From positions 4,154,001 through 4,218,000 of the forward strand of contig CM066306.1 in the NCBI GenBank assembly GCA_033807695.1: a DNA stretch of 64,000 nucleotides. Reading direction: 5' to 3'. A program made the translations under genes and the position numbers. Origin of the DNA: Daedaleopsis sinensis (taxonomy: Eukaryota; Basidiomycota; Agaricomycetes; Polyporales; Polyporaceae). Within the stretch, counting starts at the first letter, position 1. The number at the start of each line of letters is the position of its first letter. Shown here in pieces: positions 12,003 through 26,239 of this stretch. The notes beneath the pieces are model-generated. The model did not search any database. It was given only the letters and a program-made list of their open reading frames with translations, and had not been told where the DNA came from.

Positions 12003-13494
12003 GAGAGCAAGGTCGGGAGAGTGGGGAGAAGAGAAGGTGGAAGAGATGGACCAATCTGATCTTTTAATATAACTCCTTCATGTCCCTAATTGTCTCTTGT
12101 GGACGGCGTGCAAGGGTTTAGTACCCTGATAGAAGGCTAAGGCTCGAAATCAATCAGTTGTCCCGTGCATGTCACGGTCATCTCGCTCCCACCCGGGGCT
12201 GTCGGAGTGCGGAGCATAGCAGGCGATTCTCCTCGCACGCATCAGGGCTAGAGCTGCTTCTCATTGTCAGTGTTGTAACGCCCGGTTGAGGTACATGGGA
12301 GTATAACACCCACACACGTTGTCTTTGTGGTCGGCGTCCATCTCAGAAGACCGCCCGAAGACATTCATGACATAATAACTCAAGCGCACACGCAGACGAA
12401 GTCCCGGGCGGTCCGTGCTCTGTTGCCACTGACTTGATCCATCACAAAGGATGTATCTTTTGCGGGTGTACAAGGGCTTAGCGGGGAGCAACTCGAATTG
12501 CCCTTTTACACCCTTTCCTCTGCCAAAATAAGGTATCAAGAGCCCTCCAGGTATGGGACAGAGGACTAATGCACGCACCGGCTGCAAATCTCATTCATCC
12601 TGAGGAACAGAGGGTATGGCAATTGAGGCGAGCGACGATCCGTTCGTTGCAGCATCCATCACGTCGACAGTGAGTACTAGTGATACTAGTGAGTGCTCAC
12701 TGGATAGGTCTGCCTATACTCAGACTAAAAGCGCGATTGCGAGTTGACACCCGTGGCATGATGCCGAATCCTGATGTAACCAAATTCACAATGCCTTTGA
12801 CGCCACGTACATGAACACTCACCATTGGGCCCATCTGCCTCAAACCCATGCCAGGCGGGCAGAACAGAGCCACGAGTTCGAGCAAGTTGAAGAAGGGCGA
12901 TGTAGCTGAAGCTATCGGTATGGCCATCATGAGAAGGAGTTAGAGAGAGTAGCTTGTCCGATTCGCGACTCGGGTGCCTGGAAGCTTCTGGCGGTTGCAT
13001 ACTCAGCGATCCTACCATGCAGATGAGAACTACAGATGTGGTTGTGGTCGAGGACGCGTGGCGATCACACGACCGGGGTTTCGGCGCTGATCACATGTAA
13101 TGGTGATAAGTAAACGGCGTACTTGGACATGTCCTCGATCTCTATGCGTCGCTGGTTTGAGGGCGACCGTGACCGACTTCGGACTATGTCATGCAGTTTT
13201 ACCCCGTTGTTAGTATGCGCATTGTCGCTGGACCAACCGAGCTCAGATTTTGCTGTGAGCAAGTAGACGGGGCGAGAGAAGAATATCAGCTCGTATGCTG
13301 CACCGCTGCAGGAGGTATCACGACGCACCAGGTACCAAGGTCTGGATGTCGGAAGCGCTTGCGGCACCCCGAGCAGCGTCAACAATATCAATACAAGTAT
13401 ACCTGTGATACAAAACAAAAACAAAATACGATCATAGCGCGAAAACACTGCAAGTACCATCCGTCCATGGGTCAAAGTCATAATTACGCCCGCA
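12003..13494. other. Intergenic, possible relic of a membrane protein
   Basis: No complete gene is seen. On the minus strand, 13300-13440 encodes a hydrophobic stretch (ILFLFCITGILVLILLTLL) preceded by a Tyr/Arg loop. It resembles one helix of the orphan multi-pass membrane proteins common in Agaricomycetes. A frame starting at 13018 has a good gtgagt donor near 12829, but no continuation could be assembled. Another open frame at 12267-12587 (-) has no family features. Confidence 0.3.
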
Positions 13495-15030
13495 TCACAC
13501 TGCGAACCGAAAGTCATCCTCCCCGCCAAACCCACCCAATTGCTTCTCGAACAGCACCGCAAGCTCGTCTTCAGGTGTCGGTGCCTTGCCCTTGGGAGCA
13601 GGCGCAGTAGCCCTCGGCCGGCCAGTGACCGTCGCCGACCGCGGGCGCACCGCGCTTCCAGCCGTCGGGGTCGGGATCGAGCTCGCCGCCGGCCGCGCTA
13701 TCCCGCTCGTGCTCGCAGTGCGCGCATGCGTCTTGCTCGACGGGCCCGTCGCAGGACGGGCGACGGGGACGGTCGGGGTGGTCGCGCTGCTCGACGCCGC
13801 GGCTGCCTTCGCAGCCCGCAGAGCCGAGGTGCGCGTCTGCGCTGGGGCGATTGGGGCGCCGGCGGGAAGCGACGCCGTCGAAGTCATGCGCGAGGTCGCG
13901 CGGCTGGACGGGATGGCTGTTGCGGGTCGGGGAGGAGCGGGCGTACGCGCGGGGGGCGCGCGGGCTGAGGATGCGCGGGCTAATGGCACGGCGGACTTGG
14001 TGGGCGCGAGGGCGAGCGTTGGTTTCCTGACTGCAGGTTTCCGGCCAAACGGGCTGTCGTCATCTGTGTGTGTTTCCGTCGGCATGTCTGCGCAGGAGCT
14101 GCGTGGAATGGGTGCATACCTAGTGCTGGAAGCTCTAGAGAATCGAGTGTGGACGGACCCGCAGGGTTAGAGCCGGACTCGCTCAGCAATGCGTTCATGT
14201 CAATCTGCTGCTCGATGTCCGCTGCGTAGTATTCATCGACCGTGCCGTCGACAAGGTCGGAATGGCCCAGTTGGAAGAGACTTGCGCCCATGGCCTTGTA
14301 ATCAGGCATCTCGAATAGTGGCTCATACGGACGCTCTGACAGCGTTTCAGACTCGTAGACGACAATGAGATTGGTTTTAGGCTCACCGATCGCGGTTGGG
14401 GGCATGTACTCGATCTCGTCATCTTCCTCGGTCGGTACAGCCGCTGTTTCTGGCGCAGCCTGTTCGACCAGACCTCCACCGATGCCCTCCATATCGCCCG
14501 GACTGACATCCCAGTGGTTCCCCTTTGTCATCGGAGTCTTGAACGTCTGACTGAGTCGACCACGGAGAGTCTTTCGGTTGCTGGACGGACGCAGAAGAGG
14601 CGCGACATCCGAAGAGAGAGACTCATGGTCTGGCTCTGGTGCGAGGAGAGCAAGTTTGGACAGCTTGAGCCCCGGTGTTTTCCCTACATTCCCAGCAAGG
14701 CTCGCTGCGACACGGTTCGGGAAGGGGGTCTTGTCCATGAGCGGGCGTGTCACGGACACGGACACGAGTGGCTTCTTGCCAACTGCGCATGAGATGTATA
14801 GGTGTATCATATATCACAACATAGAAACACGTACGCGCGGTGCCAGGACGGAAAGGAGTTTGGATAGCACTCTTCTTAGTTAGGACTGTCTTGGGACCAT
14901 TGTACAGAGCGTTCTCCTGGAGCGCACTGCGACCCTTAGCACCCTTCCTTCCAGGGGTCTTGGTGTTGAGTATAGCATGTTGATGAGCATCCACATCCAT
15001 TTCTAGCGAGGCGGGGCGCGCGCTGAGCAT
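13495..15030 (-). CDS. Probable securin (Cut2/Pds1-type separase inhibitor)
   Basis: Three main exons, from the ATG at 15030 to the stop at 13495, roughly 480 aa and largely disordered. The N-terminus has NTKTPGRKGAKGRSALQENA, with an RxxL (RSAL) destruction-box-like motif. Basic TP-rich text follows (RPLMDKTPFPNR, QTFKTPMTKG) with many possible CDK sites. The middle holds the acidic motif DDEIEYMPP, which matches the short conserved (D/E)IEYMPP segment that I associate with fission-yeast Cut2. The C-terminal third is Ala/Pro/Ser/Arg low complexity and ends in an acidic tail (PEDELAVLFEKQLGGF). Securin holds separase inactive until APC/C destroys it at anaphase. Securins are poorly conserved, so the call rests on three things: the IEYMPP motif, the N-terminal degron-like region, and the basic-N/acidic-middle layout. 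The alternative is another disordered mitotic protein. Confidence 0.55.
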
Positions 15031-15166
15031 GGTATAGCAGGTAGCCGTGCTAACCGCAGGCGGGAGGGATGGTAGGTGGTACTAGTGGGAAGGAACCAAC
15101 AATGGGCGCCTACAAACCATCAGTTAGAACACGCTTGTCACGGATCACATGACACTGTGACACTTG

Positions 15167-15405
15167 TCAACGCGACTCGGACGCGGCCAGTCCGATGAGT
15201 TGATCCTGAACCACGAGTAGCCAGGCGCCTGTAGATCTCTGTAAGTGTGCTGCACTACATGGTTCAGTCTCAGCTTGCTCACCTTCACAGCACGGGCCTC
15301 ATCTAGGCTGAGGTATACCACCGTCACGACGCAAAACACAACGATCCAGAAAATGTTCGCGAGAACATCGTTAAGCGGCCGCGACCCTGCGTCGTGCGAC
15401 ATCAT
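15167..15405 (-). CDS. 64-aa single-pass membrane microprotein
   Basis: Two exons, 15283-15405 (41 codons) and 15167-15238 (23 codons plus stop), flank a 44-nt intron with gtgagc donor and cttacag acceptor, phase 0. The product is 64 aa. It has a short polar N-terminus (MMSHDAGSRPLND), one clear transmembrane helix at about residues 15-33 (LANIFWIVVFCVVTVVYL), then a basic/polar tail ending LIGLAASESR. It could start at the second Met (15402). It lies head-to-tail behind the securin-like gene on the same strand. I do not recognise a family. The intact intron and the strong helix support a real gene. An organelle-membrane or ER small subunit is possible but unproven. Confidence 0.45.
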
Positions 15406-17079
15406 CAGTGATCACAGACCCACACCGTGGCTCTTGAACTTAGCATCGCGACACGTAGGACGATAGAGCATCGCAGCAGGCATGCGTGGTCTCGTTCGGG
15501 CCTTGGAACGCCCTCAAACCTCATCTGAGCAACCCCATCTCGCCCCGCCCGCAAAATCAAAACAAAAAATCAAAAGGTTCAGAAACAAAAATCAAGGGCA
15601 AGGATTCTATCATACGCTCTTCCGACATTTATTTCCGACCTGCTTCCGACACAGCACGGGATACGTTGGTCTCAAAACGTACAAGACCTCTTGTAATGCG
15701 GCCCCGCCTTCGACCAATCTCCAAGTCGCAGATGACCGGCGATTAAGTATACTTAGGCTGAATACATCACCATCGACTTCCCACGTCAAACGGAACAAGT
15801 CTAGTAGGTTAACCGTTGCTTACGCCAAGTATCGTCTTTAATGCAGTAGATCTCGCTTGATTGCCCGGCCACTTCGCATGATGGGTGATTGATAAATTTA
15901 CTTATGGCAGCTGATATCCATCTCTGTTCGCAAGATGCGACGGTTCCGGCCAGCGAATACTTCTTCAAGCAATCTTCAAGTCTCCCGAGTCGTGACAACA
16001 TCGGTTGTAAGAAACCGCTTCAAGTTTCAATAGTAGTCGCTGTCTAAGAGGTGAGAGATTTGTGTCCGCGAAGGTGGACTGTCGGACCTTGGTTGGACGT
16101 GGAACATCATGGAGAGTCTACACGCCCAATCGTGGGCTGTACCGTGGGGAGGTCGGATGTACGGAGCGCGTGAGATACACCGGCGATGTTGACGCTGTGA
16201 AATCCGGGTGAGGTGTCCCACGGTATAGGAGTTTACTGTCGTCACGACCTCCTCGAGACAACGGGGGGATATAGGTGGCCGGCGCCTGAGGGAGCAAAAA
16301 TAATGCTATGTAGACGCTCGGTAGACGCCTGTCAAAAGCTCGTTCATTCAAGCAAAAAGACGGCGAGCGAGCGTATCGAACCAGCGATTGGCTAATTTAA
16401 GTTGTTGGGTAATATGAACGAGCATTCCATTACACCAACGGATCTTGGCATGTCGCAGCTGATAAGTAGCTATAGCGGTGTAAATAGCTTGTTCACGGTA
16501 TACTCCCGATGCCTTGGAGTTACAGCGCCGATGGAATCCGGGCGAGGTCCACGGGGATATAGCGCTCGATTGGGCGTGTAGTTCATTTGATGCCTGTTGG
16601 TCTCACCATTCGAATGCCTAAACGCCAGGCCAAAATACGCATTTGCTTCCGCGACACATGCACCTCGGACGATTGAAGGTCGCTTGGTGGGCTGGCGCAA
16701 GAGTAGGCAGAAGTCTCCTTGCCAGTTCAAGCGCGTTATGCGACACCCGACACCGCTACGTGCCAATTCATGACTGACGCATCCGAGGCGAGCCAGCTTG
16801 TGATTGCTGTTTGGAAGATTTCGCGGTGGATGGACGCGGTGCTGGGGCCACTGGCACTGCGCAAGAAGGCGGGGCTTTCAGCCGGGAATCCTCCATCCGA
16901 CGGGGTCTCTTGGGGTCTCCTAACGAGGACTAGCTCGCGCAGGCGAGATGCGCGTAGGCTCTGCGGCCCACGGCGACTGGCGCGCCTTTTCCCACCTAAG
17001 TATTGTTCCTCGACGATGCTCACCCGCCTCCCCTTGGCTCTGACATACTACCACCACGACACGTCGAACATCTCTGACC
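15406..17079. other. Long intergenic region, no confident gene
   Basis: This is 1.7 kb between the microprotein gene (-) and the Zn2Cys6 gene (+), so it holds both 5' regions. An A-rich stretch near 15545-15600 and several frames of 70-150 aa are present. None has family signatures or a supported splice pattern. Confidence 0.4.
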
Positions 17080-19429
17080 ATGACCGCCATCCAGACCACC
17101 CTCCTCTGTCCTCTCCCTCCCCCCGACGACGATGCGCCCCCACACGATCAGTGCATTATGACTCCTCAAGACATCCTTGATGACGTAAGTTTGAGTACCG
17201 AGTTCATTTTGCTCGTCGAGGACTCCGAGTCGTGCTGACTTCGGGATCTGATAGTATTACCTCCGTTCTGCGCAGTGTTACGTCCCACTTGCGTCGATGC
17301 CCATCGAATACAGCCACAGCGAACGCACCGGGTGCCTGCACTACCTGCCACCAGCAGCCGTCTCCACCCGCTACTACGCGCTGCACGATCCCAACGTGTA
17401 CGTCGACGACGATGACAGGCCACGCCACAACAAGACGCCGTCCGTCCAGCATCCCCAGCTCCCCGCTCCCATCGATTCGTACCCGAGTTGCGAAACTTGG
17501 GCAAGCTCCCCGGATCTCTCCATGACGTCCTCATACTCCCACTCCCCCAGCGAGGCCACCACACCCTCACCCGCGTGTACCCCCACCCTCTCACACTGGC
17601 CCTCTCCGAGCTCGCCTACTGGCACTACCCGGCAAGAGTTTAGTCCTCCGTCTGATCCCGGTGCGCACTTCCAACCTGACCTTCCAAAACAAAGAAGAAA
17701 CAGGGACGACCCCGGCGGCAAGCCTGGCCCACTGACACAGTCCGCAGCGCAATGCGAGGTAGGCCCAGTCTCTCTTTGCCTTGGAGAGCCACGCGGACTG
17801 ACGAGCGCACGCGCACCCCGTCTGCGCAGGATCTGATGGATCTCGACTGCAATCTAGCATATCCCCGTCTTGGGAGCCCGGAGATCGCCCGCGAGCACGC
17901 TCGCGAGGCGGGATATTACGCATCCGAGGGCCCCGCGCGCGTGCACGAGTACGCGGAGCACACGCCGCATGTGTCGCCCCCGCGCGCGCTCGTGCGCTCC
18001 CAGTGGAAGCTCGGCTCCGCGCTTGACAAGCTCCGCTTCCCCGAGTATGGCGGGGACTGGAACTCGATGATGGCGAGCGTGACCGGCCTGCCGTACGAAC
18101 ACCCGTGCCCGCGCCCAGACTCGCCTCTCTGCGCGGAGGACATGGCACGTAAGTCCCGCCCGCCATCACGTTCGATGCGACCCGCCGACTGACCGCTCCG
18201 CATCTGCAGGCCTCACCGAGATGAAGATCAATCTTGGCCTCCCGGACCCAGTGCCGTCGGAGGCCCCGAGGCCCACTCCTGCGCCCTCACCTGCACCACC
18301 CGCACCGGCAAGGGACGTTGCTAGCCAGGAGGCGGCCGCGCTCGAGCCCTCGTCCGGACGGGTGAGGACGAAGGCGCAGGCTAACAAGGCGGTAGTCTAC
18401 TCCCCGACGACCGCACGGCGCATCCCCGTGAGCACGGGCTCCCGAGGGAGCATCCTGCAGACGACGTCTGCAAAACGGGCGTACAGACGCGGCACGACCG
18501 TCGCGTGCGCGTTCTGTCGGCGACGCAAGATCGCGTGTGGGGGCCCGCAGGAGGGCGACGAAGCGGGGAGATGCGGGTGAGTGCCACGTACCTTTTCCGA
18601 GTCTGTCGTTCTTGCTCTCTTCCTGCCGCTACCGTTGAGGCTGGCCCTCCCCGCAGGCTCCGTGCTTTTATACACTCACGGGACGCCGGCACGTGCGAGA
18701 GGAGAAACATAACCACCTGAGGTGTCAGCTCACGTTGGAGCGCAGCGCGGGGCGGCGCGCAGATGTCCGAGATTCGCGCGCCGCGTGTACGCCTCATGGC
18801 CTGCCACAGGCATGCACGCTCTCGCGGGAGGCCTGCCAGAATGGCCAACGCGGTTCCTACTACCGGTCCCCCTCCGCCTCTGGTCACGTCACAATCGTCC
18901 GCATCTCCGCGTCTTGGCTAGCCCATCGCTCATCGTTCTTTATCTTCATTCACGCCCGAGTTCCGGCCATTCCTTCCTTTGCTTCTTGTTCTTTTTTCCT
19001 CCCCCCCGCGTAGAAACACGCTAACTGACCCCTTCTGACGTTCGTCGCCGGCGTTCTAGACAATGCATTCAACGCCGCCAGCCCTGCGAGTTCACCAGTA
19101 CCACGGCCCAGGCTGCTAGTGCAGCCCCCCGGCTCAGGCCAGTGCCGCTCCACCAGGAGTTGGACCCATCCCCCATGCCGCTCCCTGCGGTCCTTCCTCC
19201 CCCTTCTAGGGCTCACTCGCCTGGAACGCAGCTAGCCCGCGAGGCTTCTCGAACCTCGGTAGAGTGCGGCTTGGCGGGAAGGCCCGGGCAGGTGTATTGC
19301 ACCGGCTGTGATAACTGCGCGACCCCACCCGGTGCCTCTCCCAGCCCCCGTCCATGTCTCGTACCGGATCAACTGTGCGACTGTGACGGGACAATACATC
19401 GACGCGGAGCCTTCCCGAGCTCGGTGTAG
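17080..19429 (+). CDS. Zn(II)2Cys6 transcription factor
   Basis: The start is the ATG at 17080 (MTAIQTTLLCPLPPPDDD). Exon 1 ends at a gtaagt donor, and exon 2 opens with YYLRSAQCYVPLASMPIEYS. The gene is multi-exon and ends at 19429. The N-terminal two thirds are Ser/Pro/Thr-rich with conserved-looking islands (GYYASEGPARVHEYAEHTP, WKLGSALDKLRFPEYGGDW). The DNA-binding cluster is C-terminal: CAFCRRRKIAC, an 11-residue loop, then CGQCIQRRQPC. This is a full C-x2-C-x6-C...C-x2-C-x6-C zinc cluster with the basic RRRK between cysteines 2 and 3. The second half is supplied only after splicing a 483-nt intron (18577-19059). Proteins of this class are nuclear regulators. There is no fungal-specific middle homology domain, so targets cannot be inferred. 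A C-terminal cluster position is unusual, since most are N-terminal. Confidence 0.75.
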
Positions 19430-21061
19430 TGTTATCGATTGATGCTGGTGCACTCATGTCTCCCTCTCTTGAACCACTGGCAGTGGCACGTCCGTGATCC
19501 ATCCGAGCCGGCGTGCTATTGCCACTTGCCTTCTTCTCGTTCTTGTCGCATCATGCTATATAGCTTTCTTGTCTTCGTTTCTTGCCAGCTGCTCTATCCT
19601 AGCTTTCGACGTACATGCACATAATCTCCTGCTACATGATTATTCTAAGTACGTTGGACCTCTCCGTATCATCGCGCCGCATCCACGCCTGCATTCGGCA
19701 GTCCTCTATTGACAATGATCTGTCCACCGACTCCGCTCTCGCGCCGATGTCTCTTTCTTCTACCGTATACCTAGCATATCTTGCTCTTCTTGCTCTACTG
19801 CTCTACATATTGGATCTCCTCAGCCGCTACGTACATATATCTATCCGCGTCCGCGATCTACGTGCACATGTGCTGTAAAATACTAAGTAGCGTACCTCAC
19901 AACCTAAATACTTATATCTAATTCGGCCCCCACTGTGCGTACATGCTGTCGATACCACGCCGTCCCGTAGAGCCTCCGCCGGTGACATCTTGAACTCGAG
20001 GCCGCACAGAATCTGTTCTATGGCCACGATCGTGGTTCCAACTTCTACGTTCGTCACACTGCATTCGCGAGCCTCGGAAGTCTTCCAAGTCACAATTAGT
20101 GATCTAGAAGGCTTGGAGTTCTCAACGCCTCGCCCCGAGCACGCGCCACAGTACCGAGACGTCGATAGCTTCGGGTCGGACTCGGATACAATACACCGCA
20201 GAAGCGCTCCGGAGCAGGAGGTGATCATGACATACATTGACAATATATTGCGGTTTCTCTCTGACCTATATGTAAGTATATACAGCATTCCCGATCCAGC
20301 AGACGAGACTCGGATAGAAGTACACGTGTAGACGACTCAGCGGACCAGATACTAGATAGAAACACAGTACGGCGGGTACGGGTAAGGAGCGGATTAGTAC
20401 GGCCTGTCGGCACGGGGGACATATAGACATATAATCTCAGGAGTGCGCCGCCGATGCGTGATACCCTGGCCCCCCGGGGGCGGTCTGGGTATGTATCAGG
20501 CGGAGCACGGGCACTAGCACAAGTAAGCAAGCAGACATGCGATGTGGGCGTGGAGGGGACGGAGATGTGCAGAGTGGGTAAAGGAAGCTACATCGAGGGA
20601 TAGAGTGAGCGGTGGGTGTGAATGGAGAGGAGGAACCGGGACTGGGGCGAGAAAAGACAGTGTGTGATGGGAGAGGACTGGTAGACTGACGGCCGATGGA
20701 ACATCACCGGTATGAACACAGGAGAGGACAGAGAGGCAACACATGGGGGCGCGGCAGGGAGCGGACCTCAGGGAGCAGAGAGCAGACGAGGAGACGGGGA
20801 AGAGCCGGAGCGGACAGCGAACAGTGCAGGACCCAGGGAACATGATCATCGACCCCCGCGGAAGAGCAGCGAGCGCACGGCCGGATGTCTCTCGAGCGCC
20901 GCGAGCACGTCCATGAGCACACACCACAGCACGAAGAGCACGAAGCACGCCAGGACGTAGCACGCCGCCCGTCCGGCGGCCCTCACAAGCCAGACGCACA
21001 CCTCCCACCCGCGCGCACGCGCACGGGGCTGCGGCTGCGGCGCGGGGAGAGGTGCGCGCCC
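19430..21061. other. Convergent 3' intergenic region
   Basis: This lies between the Zn2Cys6 gene (+) and the Chk2-like gene (-), whose 3' ends face each other. A plus-strand frame at 19990-20331 (113 aa, acidic, no motifs) overlaps a minus-strand frame of 153 aa. Neither is convincing. The stretch from 20500 on is purine-rich on the plus strand and looks non-coding. Confidence 0.4.
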
Positions 21062-23840
<2,779 letters not shown>

Positions 23841-25015
23841 GGTTAGAGGGTGTGGTTGGGGGTGGGAGGTTCGCGAAGTCGTACGGGACGCGGTTTTGGG
23901 CAGAGATGGAGGGGTCGGAGAACGCTGGCCCTTAGGGTTTTTAAACAATGAGGAGGGGGTGGAAAACCGGAATAGGAAGCAAGACGAACAAGGCGAGAAC
24001 GAGTCAAAGCGCGCGCGCTTTCGGTCCAGTAAGCGAGATCGTCCAATTTACTAGCCTGCGGTAAAGCTCGGTTGGTTTGGTCGCTTTACGCGGTATCGTG
24101 TCGTGCGTGTTCAAGATGTGGAATTCGTAGCAGATGGTGGTAGAGGAAAGAGCGCAAGTACACCCGATTCAGATTCACTTAACTGCAGGGTCCTTCGCGA
24201 AGCCCAGCCCGGTCCGCCAATTCCATTGATCAGCCACGATTTCGGGCGGAGTCAGGTCGGAGCTACAAGAGGCTGTTGATAGACTCTATACGAAGTTATT
24301 ACTAGTACTTACTTCTCCAGCTGGAACTCCTTTCAAATCACTTACAGACACCTAATACCCCAGCCCGAGAGCCTTCAGTTCACTACTAACCAGTACTAGA
24401 ACTTGTCGCTAAATTGTTATTGTTCCGGACGCGCGTACAATACGCGTACGCAAGCTTGCACACCTTTCACTTTGTTCTCGCGGCTCTGAGGATATCGTTG
24501 ACATGACTACGGAGCACGGCCAGCCAGAGCGAAAAAAAGCCTCAAGTCATCCCTTGCAATGGGCTCTGAAACCAAGTTGTACGCATGTAGTCAAACCCGC
24601 TTGACTGCACAGTCAAGTTGTATCTTGTCCTCTTTATGTTGAACGTTGAACTTTTACGCAGGGGTTGTCTTAGCAATCTCACCGCTACCCCTTCAACGGG
24701 TCGAAAACAGCTCAATCATATGTCGACGAGCTCCATGATCTACGACTACACGTAGTCTCCCCTAGGCAGACTATTGAACGGCTACACGGCTACATGGCGC
24801 ATGGCTGATCACCGCAAGATCACCGCATAGATCGTGAAGACCTCGCCACACGCTGAAGGCATGGAGGCCATACGCCCTGCATACGCCAGCGCATGCCTAA
24901 CTTCACCGTTTGAGGTGTTGCTTAAAATCTGCCTGGCAGCGCGACAACTTGTCTTACCATCTCCTCCGCCCCTCGACTGCCTTTGCTCCTCTAAATTTCT
25001 CGTATCTGACTCCCC
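23841..25015. other. Divergent promoter region (Chk2-like kinase / family member B)
   Basis: This is 1.2 kb between two divergently transcribed genes. No ORF of note is present. The half next to the kinase is GC-rich with CGCG steps (for example 23999-24020). The half next to member B is more AT-rich. Confidence 0.4.
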
Positions 25016-25724
25016 ATGGCGGACAACGCGAGGCCTGTCACGATCGTCGCAGTGCCAGAGTCCATGACGCCAGTTGTATCTCCCCCAGTCATCCCTCCGC
25101 CGCCCACGACTATGCCTAGCGCCATCCCACGAGGTCCGCCCTCAGATACGTCGACGTCAAGCGGGAGGTCCCGTCTTAGGAGACCGGACAGCGTCAGTGA
25201 GTACCCGATTGTGTTCCGCTACCCGCAGTGTGCTACAACGTCTACTTATACGTACCTTGATCGTCCGCACAGTGTCAATCACCGGACAGTGGCCGGTCCC
25301 CCAAGTGATCATCTACTTTCGCGACATGAAGATTGCATGGGGTCGCGAGGCCATCGCCGCTCTCGGGAAAACGGTACGTCAGTCTCTTAGACTGTTGTTC
25401 GCAACTGGCATCCTCCTGCGAGTCCGCGCCCAGAGAGTCTGACCTAAACGCTAACACCCATCCACGACTCTCGGCACGCGCATGTTCTAGGAGTTCATGA
25501 AGTGGCTGTTCCTCACCTTCGTGTGGACGCCCCCGGAGCCCGGTGTCGCGTTCACGAACGCACACTACGAGGGCTCGCTCTTCGCGCGGACCGCCCTCCT
25601 CTTCGGCGTCTTCTACCACACGTTCGGCAAGGACGACGCGGGCGCAGTGCTGCTCGGCAGCTTGGGGTGGGCGGAGCTCATCCACAACGTCGCGCGCATC
25701 GAGCTCGTGTACGACGAGGCATGA
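25016..25724 (+). CDS. Small orphan family, member B
   Basis: Three exons, 25016-25196, 25273-25373 and 25491-25724, give 171 aa. Splice phases are 1 and 0, as in members A and C. The N-terminus is Pro/Ser-rich (PVVSPPVIPPPPTT) and presumably disordered. Exon 2 carries GQWPVPQVIIYFRD and ends AALGKT. Exon 3 begins EFMKWLFLTFVW and contains GSLFARTALLFGVFYHTF, KDDAG, and the C-terminal GWAELIHNVARIELVYDEA. Exon 3 is exactly 234 bp, as in member C. It sits 196 bp upstream (in its own orientation) of the retrotransposon insertion. The function is unknown. A compact alpha/beta fold with a membrane-free, probably cytosolic location is inference from composition only. Confidence 0.7.
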
Positions 25725-25915
25725 GACGGCGGTGTGGCTTCCGGTCGGCTTGGTTTGCGGCGGCGGGGTGGCGGGGTGGCGTCCGTGAGCGAAGTCGGTT
25801 GTCTTCCTAGCCTCCGTCTTGAAGAAGTCTTGACTGACGATGGATCGTGGCGTGCAGACGTTGCATGTTCTCCATACAGCAATCGCAGTATTGGCATTCG
25901 CATCTATCGAGATGA

Positions 25916-25920
25916 GATAT
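25916..25920. repeat. Target-site duplication, left copy (GATAT)
   Basis: GATAT immediately precedes the left LTR. The same five bases immediately follow the right LTR at 35348-35352. A 5-bp duplication is standard for Ty3/gypsy integration. Confidence 0.8.
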
Positions 25921-26181
25921 TGAGACGCTCGCTGGTCGCTTGCGGCTAGGTGGCGTCTCACGGTCGAGGTTCTCGCAGGAAGAGACTGGGGTAACGTCTG
26001 GGTTGCAAGAACGCTAACGGTCGAGTACAGGATAGCTAGTCTATATATACAAGACAAGAGATCACGAGACAAGCGGAAAGAGGGTGAGGAGAGAGGTACT
26101 AGACCAAGAAGGGAGAATCTAAGGGAGATAGGGACGGAAAAGGAAACAGGGCAAAAGAGGAGAGTAAACGCAACTGTTACA
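25921..26181 (-). repeat. 3' LTR of the Ty3 element
   Basis: 261 bp, the left copy on the plus strand and 3' in element orientation. Compared with the other LTR it differs only in its last 70 bp, at three substitutions (gaatct/gagtct, cggaaaa/cgaaaaa, cagggc/caaggc). A TATA-like ctatatatac lies at 26041-26050. Confidence 0.9.
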
Positions 26182-26239
26182 TACGCCCTCCGGCTATCGT
26201 AACGCGATAGTCTATAGTGCAAAAGAACAAGTAAGTCGT

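Noticed and set aside
12267..12587. 106-aa minus-strand frame considered as a fourth member of the A/B/C family
   Set aside because: It lacks the W-P motif, the DD-G pair and the GW...VVY ending, and has no matching intron structure.
19827..20331. Overlapping 153-aa (-) and 113-aa (+) frames
   Set aside because: No motif, no convincing splice sites, and located in the convergent 3' region of two well-supported genes.
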